21,668 nucleotides of DNA from a virus. Every line of letters starts with the position of its first letter. The first letter of the stretch is position 1. A model generated the notes under the pieces. The model worked only from the letters and a program-made list of their open reading frames with translations. It had not been told where the DNA came from and searched no databases. Both the position numbers and the translations under genes were made by a program. The stretch covers positions 1 to 21,668 of IMG/VR virus record IMGVR_UViG_3300013093_000321. One strand, given 5' to 3'. Positions 7,758 to 13,522 of this stretch are shown in pieces.

Positions 7758-8179
7758 AGTGCTGGCCTATCATTAGGGTTACCAAAATGGGGTGAGGTGG
7801 TTGGGGTAAAAGTTTTGGGTGTAATTGGGTTATTAATTGATGAGCAAGTCGTTGTGGGTATTGTAGGTGGGGTTAGCGGTGTAGAAGTTTTAGATATGTA
7901 GTTGGCTAGGATGGTCAGCAACTGCCCGCCTATTAGGGTAAGTACTGTAAAGATTTGTTTGTCGGCAGGGGCTTCATTAAAAAGTGGCTGCTCAGTAAAA
8001 ACAATACTATACCCAAAAAGTATTACTATAAATACCAAAGCCAAGCTAAACGCCCTGATAACAAAGCGCTTGGTTTCTGCGTCCAACTGCTCAGTTGTTT
8101 TTTGCATTTGCTGGCTTGTTGAAGTATTCGGGACAAGTTTGCGTAGCAACGCAGTAAGGTGGTTTGCAATCTTCATCAT
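7754..8179 (-). CDS. Putative holin with two membrane segments
   Basis: A 141-residue protein with two predicted membrane helices, about 40-61 (VIRAFSLALVFIVILFGYSI) and 76-96 (IFTVLTLIGGQLLTILANYI), joined by a short acidic loop, followed by a Pro/Thr-rich tail of about 45 residues. Holins make the inner-membrane lesion that releases the endolysin. The assignment rests on topology and position before Rz and endolysin. The start is uncertain: ATG at 8179 or 8176 has only GGA close by, while ATG at 8107 (Met25) would remove most of the overlap with the upstream lipoprotein frame but also lacks a good site. The extended Pro/Thr tail is unusual for a holin. It overlaps Rz by 4 bases. Confidence 0.75.
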   Translation of the reverse strand: MMKIANHLTALLRKLVPNTSTSQQMQKTTEQLDAETKRFVIRAFSLALVFIVILFGYSIVFTEQPLFNEAPADKQIFTVLTLIGGQLLTILANYISKTSTPLTPPTIPTTTCSSINNPITPKTFTPTTSPHFGNPNDRPAL

Positions 8180-8264
8180 TCCAATGTTTAGGATCTTGGC
8201 AGTGGTAGCGGTAGCGGTCTTCGCACCCCGCTAATAATAAAATCAATAAAGCGCATATTCTCAT
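8091..8264 (-). CDS. Small Cys-rich lipoprotein, possible second o-spanin
   Basis: A 57-residue gene starting at ATG 8264 and ending at TGA 8091-8093. It begins with a short signal peptide, MRICALLILLLAG, followed by Cys14, a near-ideal lipobox (LLAG-C). The mature part begins EDRYRYHCQD and carries Cys22, Cys33, Cys38 and Cys44. The pattern YRY-x-CQDP...W...C-x-PP-x-C is one I recall from small lipoproteins in related aquatic phages. The start overlaps the upstream stop as ATGA, with AAGGA three bases ahead. The 3' half overlaps the holin candidate in another frame by up to 89 bases. Because it follows directly after a membrane/coiled-coil protein, a spanin-like role is a reasonable guess, but the Cys-rich mature part is unlike Pro-rich Rz1. 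Confidence 0.85.
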   Translation of the reverse strand: MRICALLILLLAGCEDRYRYHCQDPKHWNDEDCKPPYCVATQTCPEYFNKPANAKNN

Positions 8265-8452
8265 TTGTCCTTCTGAGCCTCAAGTTCCTTCTTAAGCTTT
8301 TCAATTCGTTTAAGATCGTTTGCAATTAAGATTCGTTCCTGATGGATGTCCATATAAAGAAGCCCAATAACAGGCAATATCAGCACAAACAAAAGCGCCA
8401 AGATAATCACCGTTATTACATACCCCCATGACTCACTCGATTTATTGCCCAC
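8261..8452 (-). CDS. Small membrane/coiled-coil protein in lysis cassette
   Basis: I place the start at GTG 8452, five bases after AGGA, giving 63 residues. Longer in-frame starts have Cys/His-rich N-termini that lie wholly inside the previous gene and look non-coding. The protein has one membrane helix (about 11-33, YVITVIILALLFVLILPVIG and following) and a charged C-terminal coiled coil (about 38-63, ending RIEKLKKELEAQKDK). This is the topology of a miniature i-spanin, or of a holin accessory protein. It overlaps the previous gene by 37 bases and the lipoprotein gene by 4 bases (ATGA), so all three should be co-translated. I do not know a characterised homologue. Confidence 0.8.
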   Translation of the reverse strand: MGNKSSESWGYVITVIILALLFVLILPVIGLLYMDIHQERILIANDLKRIEKLKKELEAQKDK

Positions 8453-9120
8453 ATCAGTCCTGCCATGTATATTGACACAAAAATAACAGCCACTGTGCAA
8501 GCACCCATCAACCAAGCTCTGTCTGCTGCTTCCCTAGCTTGCGCCTCTCTCTGCGCCTTGCGTCTTAACTCCGTCTTCCTTGCCAACTCTTGCTTGACTT
8601 TTACCGTCCCAATCATCTCATTAACCCGAGAGTAAAGATCTTTAAGTTCTGCAGGTACATGATAAATCATATAGTCTGTTAACTCTTGGCCCATCTGGTC
8701 TAACTGAGTTTTGGCAATCACAAGCCTTATTGACCTCTCATAAGTCTCACCGTCAGGGTCATAAATCTTCTCTATCCGTTCTTCCTCTGTCCTGATCGCA
8801 TCTGCACAAGCTTTGTAGTTCTTAAAGAACGATACTAACTTATCTCCAATCTCGGCGTAGATAGCCTTCTCATCAAACGTTGCTTTTGTCTTTACCTCTT
8901 TGACTGGCCTTATGTCCTCAAGTTCTTTCTTTTCTGGCTCGGCAAATAACTTTGATATCCAACCCCAAACTCCCTTAACCTCTTTGGTTATCTTTTTGAC
9001 TTCTCCAACCGTCTTGCTGACCTCATTAACCAAAGCCCGCCCTTCGTTATACATAGCGCATAACTCTTTGACCCCAGTGAATGCGGCATTGGCAGCTTGG
9101 AAAAGAAGTAAAAATTCAAT
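8416..9120 (-). CDS. C-tail-anchored helical protein, apparent ATT start
   Basis: The frame is open from just after a TAA at 9121-9123. The first ATG is at 9054 (212 residues, only a weak AGAG nine bases before it). Upstream of this lie 22 further in-frame codons, beginning with ATT at 9120, that read EFLLLFQAANAAFTGVKELC, a plausible N-terminus of the kind seen in related phage proteins. The ATT stands five bases after AAGGTGA. I therefore prefer the 234-residue form. The body is helical and charged, with Lys/Glu-rich coiled-coil segments and a basic helix before a single C-terminal membrane segment (about 203-226). It is the first gene of the lysis cassette; a holin-like or antiholin-like role is possible but not shown. 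Confidence 0.75.
   Translation of the reverse strand: MEFLLLFQAANAAFTGVKELCAMYNEGRALVNEVSKTVGEVKKITKEVKGVWGWISKLFAEPEKKELEDIRPVKEVKTKATFDEKAIYAEIGDKLVSFFKNYKACADAIRTEEERIEKIYDPDGETYERSIRLVIAKTQLDQMGQELTDYMIYHVPAELKDLYSRVNEMIGTVKVKQELARKTELRRKAQREAQAREAADRAWLMGACTVAVIFVSIYMAGLMWAINRVSHGGM
8458..8461 (-). promoter_or_regulatory. Ribosome-binding site AGGA deciding the GTG start at 8452
   Basis: AGGA is five bases before GTG 8452. It lies inside the coding end of the preceding gene and supports the short, 63-residue form of the membrane/coiled-coil protein. Confidence 0.65.
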
Positions 9121-9125
9121 TTACG

Positions 9126-9132
9126 TCACCTT
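9126..9132 (-). promoter_or_regulatory. Ribosome-binding site AAGGTGA ahead of ATT start
   Basis: AAGGTGA overlaps the stop codon of the fibre gene and sits five bases before ATT at 9120. No ATG, GTG or TTG in the correct frame lies within reach of it, so it decides the unusual start of the gene at 8416-9120. Confidence 0.6.
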
Positions 9133-9838
9133 AAGCAGGAGTACCATAAGATGTTACTTTAGCAAGAGAAATCCAATTTCCACTTGAATCAAGTGATGCT
9201 ACAACTGTTCCGTTATAGCTAAATTCAAGCACTGTTGGCGTACCGCCAGTCTGAACTGTCCAACCTCCTGAGTTTGAAATTTTTGTTGACGTTGTTGCGG
9301 TTGTTGCGTTACCGCCAATATTTAAAGCTGATGCTGTACCTGTTAACCCCGTACCCGCTCCAGTAAAAGAAGCACCGCTAATTGTCCCAGTAGCAGTAAA
9401 ATTACCAGCTGTACCAGTATTAGCAGCGAAGAAATTAGTACCATCTGTAAATACAGTTACTGTAGCTCCAGCAGCAATAGAGACAGTCGTACCTGATGAA
9501 CCTGTAACTTGAAGAGTTGCTATGTAAGAAGTATTGTTGTATATGATATAAGTTTTTTGTGAATTAGATGGAGTAGTAATAGTGAAGTTAGCATTTACTC
9601 CGCCATTTGTAAATATAAGAACTGCGCAAATAGCTTGGTTATTAGCAAGTGTAGAAGTCGCCCCATTTAAATAAGTAAGAGCTTGCGGTGTAGTTGTTAC
9701 AGATACAGTTTGTAGTCCAGCAATAGCTTGTTCAAAAATATATTGGAAATTATTATTTGTGGTTGCACCCCAAGTACCAGCTTGGTCTCCTGCCCCCATA
9801 AGTTGAATGCGTAAGTCTGTTGAGTAGGTACTTGACAT
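9131..9838 (-). CDS. Tail-fibre protein with STYSTDLR N-terminal module
   Basis: A 235-residue fibre-like protein. The N-terminus (STYSTDLRIQLMGAGDQAGT, then WGATTNNNFQYIFEQAIAG) is a widespread phage fibre or baseplate-attachment module. Residues about 45-140 are beta-rich, with a segment TLQVTGSSGTTVSIAAGATV. Residues about 143-183 contain the short collagen-like or fibre repeat type FTGAGTGLTGTA followed by LNIGGNATTATTS. A Trp-containing tip (about 192-235) follows. AAGGA stands six bases before the ATG. The gene is the last of the fibre block and directly precedes the lysis cassette. It is a candidate receptor-binding or fibre-shaft protein; no enzyme motif is seen. Confidence 0.85.
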   Translation of the reverse strand: MSSTYSTDLRIQLMGAGDQAGTWGATTNNNFQYIFEQAIAGLQTVSVTTTPQALTYLNGATSTLANNQAICAVLIFTNGGVNANFTITTPSNSQKTYIIYNNTSYIATLQVTGSSGTTVSIAAGATVTVFTDGTNFFAANTGTAGNFTATGTISGASFTGAGTGLTGTASALNIGGNATTATTSTKISNSGGWTVQTGGTPTVLEFSYNGTVVASLDSSGNWISLAKVTSYGTPA

Positions 9839-9847
9839 TTTTTGTCC

Positions 9848-10477
9848 TTATTGGCTGTTATTTACTTTAGTCCATGTTATAGACTGTGAATCATTTATTT
9901 GTGTCCATGTTACAGACTGTGAATCATTTATTTTTATCCAGTATGATTCGCCTTGAAACTCAGCAACGCTAAGTATCTCTGTTACTGCCGTTTTAAATTG
10001 CGCATAAATTACGGGCGTATCTGTAATGTTAGTTGCTTCTGTTATTGGTACACCATAATTTGTTTGAGTTGATGCGCTTGAAGCAGAGCCTACATTTTCT
10101 GTAACAATATTGAACGAAATAAATCCGCCAGTTGGGGTATCTATTGCGCCCATATTTTCTGTTACAGAATAAGTATATACACGACCAGCCAAATTAGAAT
10201 CGGCTTGAATAATGCCTTCTACAATTCCAAAATAAAAAACATCAATTTCAGCATTTGTATCGTTAGATGTTGTTACTTCAGTAATAAATATACCGTAATT
10301 AGTAATTTGTGTACTAGAATCCGCAGCCCCAATATTTTCTGTTGCAGTTGACGCATACCCCGCTGCAAATACTTGAGAGTCAGCGCTCCCCAAATTCTCT
10401 GTTGTAGACAGAGGATAGATATTTGAAGCAATATCCACAAAAGATATTTGTGCAAAAGGGGACGCGCCGTACAGCAT
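9848..10477 (-). CDS. Repeat protein with ENxGxxD units, probable fibre or surface protein
   Basis: A 209-residue protein built of loose repeats centred on TENLGSADSQ, TENIGAADSS, TENMGAIDTP and TENVGSASSA, spaced 25-60 residues apart among hydrophobic beta-strand-like stretches. Between these, related sequences (VEGIIQADSN, ITEATNITDTP, VTEILSVAEF) look like degenerate copies. The last 30 residues are an 11-residue tandem repeat, INDSQSVTWTQ then INDSQSITWTK then VNNSQ. The Asp-rich turns suggest a beta-solenoid or similar stacked fold, possibly ion-binding; this is inference. GAAGGA precedes the ATG by eight bases, and the start overlaps the upstream stop by one base (TAATG). I do not know its function. 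Confidence 0.8.
   Translation of the reverse strand: MLYGASPFAQISFVDIASNIYPLSTTENLGSADSQVFAAGYASTATENIGAADSSTQITNYGIFITEVTTSNDTNAEIDVFYFGIVEGIIQADSNLAGRVYTYSVTENMGAIDTPTGGFISFNIVTENVGSASSASTQTNYGVPITEATNITDTPVIYAQFKTAVTEILSVAEFQGESYWIKINDSQSVTWTQINDSQSITWTKVNNSQ
9870..9933 (-). repeat. Tandem 33-base repeat coding the 11-residue C-terminal repeat
   Basis: Bases 9870-9900 and 9903-9933 are the same 31-base sequence with one mismatch (at 9880 versus 9913), at a 33-base period. They code two INDSQS(V/I)TWT units. The high identity at the DNA level suggests a recent in-frame duplication. Confidence 0.9.
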
Positions 10478-10758
10478 TAATATTTTCCTTCAGCAAATAC
10501 GTTTACAAATACAGTATTGTCTTCTAATGCTTCAATTTCATGCCATTCACCTTCTGGTAAATTTAGTGGCTTAGAGTTCTTATCTATCGTATAACTACGG
10601 CCTTCTAAGCTTACCAAACAAGACCCATTGTGGCAAATGGTTGCGTGTGCATACGGATGCGCATGACGAATTAATCCTTCACCTTTGTTAGCATGAAACA
10701 CATTAAGTTGTGCGCTTTCATAGGTAAAAACATGTTGTGGGCTTATTCCTTGTACCAT
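10477..10758 (-). CDS. Small cupin-domain protein in fibre block
   Basis: A 93-residue single-domain cupin. The first motif is RHAHPYAHATICHNGSCLVS (31-50), with His32, His34 and His38 as metal-ligand candidates; the second is NLPEGEWHEIEALED, with His73. It differs clearly from the cupin at 3299-3652. Its ATG overlaps the preceding stop by one base (TAATG) without a good ribosome-binding site nearby, so translation is probably coupled. It sits among tail-fibre genes. Roles such as sugar binding or modification on the fibre are conceivable, but the sequence shows only the fold. Confidence 0.8.
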   Translation of the reverse strand: MVQGISPQHVFTYESAQLNVFHANKGEGLIRHAHPYAHATICHNGSCLVSLEGRSYTIDKNSKPLNLPEGEWHEIEALEDNTVFVNVFAEGKY

Positions 10759-11048
10759 TATGCTTGCTGTGTCCCAGTTGTTTTAGGTTGTGCGGATGCA
10801 GGTGGGAATACTGGCTGTGGCTCATTGGTCGTTAAAACTGTACCATTCCATGTAAATCCAATATCTCCTGCGCCAACAACTTCAGTCAAAACATAAGCAC
10901 TATTATTTATCTCCCAAAGCATAGCAGGTGTTGTGGCCTGTGGAAGTTGAATAGATCCCGCAGGAGGAGTCCAATCTGTTTCACCATCCCAAACTACTTT
11001 ATTAGTTACTACATTGTTTTCAATGATTAAATATGCTTGTATTGTCAT
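10758..11048 (-). CDS. Small protein following the adhesin, possible fibre-assembly factor
   Basis: A 96-residue protein starting AYLIIENNVVTNKVVWDGET, then DWTPPAGSIQLPQATTPAML, followed by two beta strands (AYVLTEVV and GFTWNGTVL) and a Pro/Gln-rich tail (FPPASAQPKTTGTQQA). The N-terminal pattern 'YLIIENNVVTN-x-VVWDG' followed by W-x-PPAG is familiar from small genes downstream of phage fibres and resembles the N-terminal region of some tail-fibre assembly proteins. AGGGG lies six bases before the ATG. Neighbours on both sides are fibre-block genes. Function unproven. Confidence 0.8.
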   Translation of the reverse strand: MTIQAYLIIENNVVTNKVVWDGETDWTPPAGSIQLPQATTPAMLWEINNSAYVLTEVVGAGDIGFTWNGTVLTTNEPQPVFPPASAQPKTTGTQQA

Positions 11049-11060
11049 TTATTGCCCCTA

Positions 11061-11765
11061 TTACCATTCAATAACAACTACACCAGAACCACCTGCGGCT
11101 CCTGTAAATGCAGCTCCACTTCCTCCACTTCCCCCCGAACCAATTGTTACAGTTAAAGTATTTCCTGGAGTAAGACCTGTTAAATATTTAATTGCACAAC
11201 CTCCACCACCTCCACTACTAATTTTACCTGAGCCTCCACCTCCATAACCGCCATTAATTCCAACTGCAATACCTACGCCCCCTGCAAAATATGATCCACC
11301 TGCACCACCTGCAGCAGCACCGCCACCATAGGAGCCTCTAAAACTCAAATCTCCTCCGCTTCCTGAGCCACCATTACCACCTGCACCGCCACCAGTAGCG
11401 CCACCACCACCAGATGCAGAGATAGTCGTAATTGTTTGAGTACCAGATGCAACAGAAGAAGACCCTCCAGAACTCCCTGGAACAAGAACGCCACAAGTAT
11501 TACAGGTTAAACCATTGCCACCCCCACCACCTCCAAGTACCGTTACTTTTAATGCTGTTGCATTGGCGGGTATAGTAAATGTTCCTGAAGATGTAAATAC
11601 TTGCGCAAGTACGCCAGGAAATCCTGATGCGGCAGGAGCTTGAGACACCCAAGCAGTGCCATTAGATGTTAGTATGTTAGCGGAAGTACCAGGAGAAGGT
11701 AGAGCTGTAGACTGGGTGGTACTATCCCCGAATGTTATTGTTCCATTACCTACTATTGTTGACAT
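11061..11765 (-). CDS. Glycine-rich adhesin-like tail protein
   Basis: A 234-residue protein. The N-terminal 45 residues (ITFGDSTTQSTALPSPGTSA and so on) are a common fibre-attachment module. Then comes a strand-rich segment GTFTIPANATALKVTVLGGG leading into a long Gly-rich region (about 78-228) with many runs of three to six Gly and few charged residues. It ends with a hydrophobic strand GVVVIEW. Cys88 and Cys91 form a CNTC motif and a third Cys is at 190. The architecture matches the Gly-rich domain found in phage fibre tips and recalls polyglycine-helix adhesins such as S16 gp38. GGAGA stands seven bases before the ATG, which lies inside the last codons of the S74 fibre gene (13-base overlap). 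Probable receptor-binding protein; inference. Confidence 0.85.
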   Translation of the reverse strand: MSTIVGNGTITFGDSTTQSTALPSPGTSANILTSNGTAWVSQAPAASGFPGVLAQVFTSSGTFTIPANATALKVTVLGGGGGGNGLTCNTCGVLVPGSSGGSSSVASGTQTITTISASGGGGATGGGAGGNGGSGSGGDLSFRGSYGGGAAAGGAGGSYFAGGVGIAVGINGGYGGGGSGKISSGGGGGCAIKYLTGLTPGNTLTVTIGSGGSGGSGAAFTGAAGGSGVVVIEW

Positions 11766-12472
11766 ATTTTATTCTCCAAAATTTCAATGCGTTTTAGTAA
11801 TTCCGTAATCGCCCCAAATGATAGCGTAGCCAATTTATCATAGTCTACTGCTAATGTTCCATCTGAGCGAGTTCTAACGGCGGTCGGAAAAACTTTTTGT
11901 ACGTCTTGAGCAACTACACCAAAATCCGATTTACGCACAAAATAGCCGTCTTCACCACCCGCTTTATTAATATAAGCATCGGTCCAATCAAATGTTTTGC
12001 TACCAATAGCCATTACTATTTCTAGTGCGTTAGGTACGTCTTGAATATTTTCTTTAAGTGTAGCATCAGAAGAATAATAAGCGGTGACGTTATTGGTTGC
12101 GCGAATCTCTCCTGATGTACCAGAAGCGGCTGTACCAACACCTAACGAACCAAACTGAATGCTTGGCATATTTTGGTAGACCGCATATTCAGCAGGATAT
12201 GTAACAAATACATTAACTGTTCCACTAAATGAAACAACTGAACCTGAATTAGAAGATGCAATTATTGTCGTACGAGCAAGCGAACCTGTAGTGTAAGTGC
12301 CAAGCCCTACTTCCCAATTACCCGAAAGATCTGTAGCGCCATAATAAGTTGTATTACCGCTAGTTAAAGCGGTAAAGCTTTGATAGCCAGTAACTGCAGA
12401 CCCAAGAGTAAAACTACTTGTTGTGTACGTTGAGCTGGTTACAAAGACTCTATCAGCAAATTGAAGAGCCAT
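11753..12472 (-). CDS. Tail-fibre protein with C-terminal S74 self-cleaving chaperone domain
   Basis: A 239-residue protein. Residues 1-97 form a common fibre module (ALQFADRVFVTSS... and WEVGLGTYTTGSLAR... ending VFVTYPAEYAVY). Residues about 132-239 are an intramolecular chaperone (peptidase S74) domain: SSDATLKENIQDV, then SKTFDWTD, FGVVAQDVQKVFPTAV and a long C-terminal helix. The Ser-Lys dyad expected for autocleavage is Ser135 and Lys140, with the five-residue spacing of endosialidase chaperones. After trimerisation the domain should be released, leaving only about 134 residues in the fibre, which is short. AAGGGGG stands five bases before the ATG. The next gene, a Gly-rich adhesin, starts inside its end. 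Confidence 0.93.
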   Translation of the reverse strand: MALQFADRVFVTSSTYTTSSFTLGSAVTGYQSFTALTSGNTTYYGATDLSGNWEVGLGTYTTGSLARTTIIASSNSGSVVSFSGTVNVFVTYPAEYAVYQNMPSIQFGSLGVGTAASGTSGEIRATNNVTAYYSSDATLKENIQDVPNALEIVMAIGSKTFDWTDAYINKAGGEDGYFVRKSDFGVVAQDVQKVFPTAVRTRSDGTLAVDYDKLATLSFGAITELLKRIEILENKICQQ

Positions 12473-12482
12473 TTAAACCCCC

Positions 12483-13082
12483 TTAAGAAGTAGCGGTCGT
12501 ACTATATGTCACAGAAACTGTATCGCCTGCTGTTGTTCCTTTAGATACACTAAAATTACTTTCAGAATACAAAGTACCTGCAGTTGAGTTTTGTGTACTT
12601 ACAGCTCCTGTACCCAGCACCAAGAAACATCCGTAAACTGTACCGCCGCCACCTGTAATTGTGTAGGTAATAGCTGTAGCTGTGGAAGATGTTACGTTAG
12701 AAGGTGTTGAACCTGTACTTGTAGATGAAGCGAATACCGCTGTACCGCGCACTGCGGAACCACTAACTGTGTAATTGGTAAATTCTTTACCACTCAAACT
12801 AGCCATAGTATCTGTTGCAGCTGGAGTTAGTGTAGCATTTGTTAAACCAAGATAAGGCCCAGTTACTGAATAGGCAGAGCCTTTCATCAAAGTATCAAGC
12901 ATTAATTGTTTACCAACAGCAACCACTAAATTAGGAGATTTTGTTTCCCATTTAAAGTTACCATCTTTATCGTGACAGACAACATGGAACCAACCTTCAA
13001 TGCCCATTCCTTCTGGAATCTTAGCGTTGGCCTGCATAGTTATTTCAGCGTGATCGCCAAAGTTTGAAAGTTCGTTAGTCAT
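12483..13082 (-). CDS. Virion structural protein, fibre block
   Basis: A 199-residue protein. The N-terminal third (EGWFHVVCHDKDGNFKWETK, then SPNLVVAVGKQLMLDTLM) belongs to a conserved type found in many phage structural operons. The rest is Ser/Thr-rich and beta-rich, with GGGGTVYGCFLVLGTGA and a C-terminal strand pair ending VSVTYSTTATS. GGGAT precedes the ATG. It follows another beta-rich protein by two bases. No catalytic motif; likely a tail or capsid-surface component, function not known. Confidence 0.82.
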   Translation of the reverse strand: MTNELSNFGDHAEITMQANAKIPEGMGIEGWFHVVCHDKDGNFKWETKSPNLVVAVGKQLMLDTLMKGSAYSVTGPYLGLTNATLTPAATDTMASLSGKEFTNYTVSGSAVRGTAVFASSTSTGSTPSNVTSSTATAITYTITGGGGTVYGCFLVLGTGAVSTQNSTAGTLYSESNFSVSKGTTAGDTVSVTYSTTATS

Positions 13083-13084
13083 AT

Positions 13085-13522
13085 TTATCCCAATCTTAAA
13101 ATTGCAGAAGTGCTTGATGCAATTGGAAACTGCACCGTGAAAGAAGTAACAGATTGTTTTGTATTACCAAAATCAAGCACAAAAACAGCTGGGTTAGTTG
13201 TACCATTATTTAGATATACCAAACACCCTCTTACAGATAATGATCCATACCATGTAGCGTTAGCAAATGATAAATAAACCACATCATTAGAAGTATCTAT
13301 TGTAGGTACTTGATTAATAGTCAACGCTTGACCACCAGCTGTATACCCAGTCCCAGTTACTTCACCAGCAGAAGTGTATGCGGTTGTGTACTGATTAAGT
13401 GTCGCCGCATTTGTATAAAGCGCAATGTTATACGTCTGAGTAGTGCCTGAGCCAAAGTTAAATGTCCCATCAAGCAAGCCCTGCTTAAACGAATCACATG
13501 TCCAATTTCCTGTAAAAGCCAT
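13085..13522 (-). CDS. Small beta-rich virion protein after adaptor 2
   Basis: A 145-residue protein beginning MAFTGNWTCDSFKQGLLDGT, then FNFGSGTTQTYNIALYTNAA. The sequence alternates short strands and Gly/Thr/Asn turns throughout, with a hydrophobic C-terminal strand region (SFTVQFPIASSTSAILRLG). I recognise the 'CDSFK-x-GLL-x-G-x-FNF' start as recurring in phage structural operons, without a known role. Its ATG overlaps the adaptor stop codon by one base (TAATG), and GGTGA lies in the last codons of the adaptor gene. The tight coupling to the adaptor suggests a tail-completion or decoration protein; inference. Confidence 0.82.
   Translation of the reverse strand: MAFTGNWTCDSFKQGLLDGTFNFGSGTTQTYNIALYTNAATLNQYTTAYTSAGEVTGTGYTAGGQALTINQVPTIDTSNDVVYLSFANATWYGSLSVRGCLVYLNNGTTNPAVFVLDFGNTKQSVTSFTVQFPIASSTSAILRLG

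Noticed and set aside
9870-9933. CRISPR-like repeat
   Set aside because: Only two copies, spaced by two bases, in frame with a coding repeat. There are no spacers.
9131-12472. Diversity-generating retroelement target in the fibre genes
   Set aside because: No reverse transcriptase, template repeat or variable-repeat pair is visible in the window. Flanking sequence would be needed to test this further.
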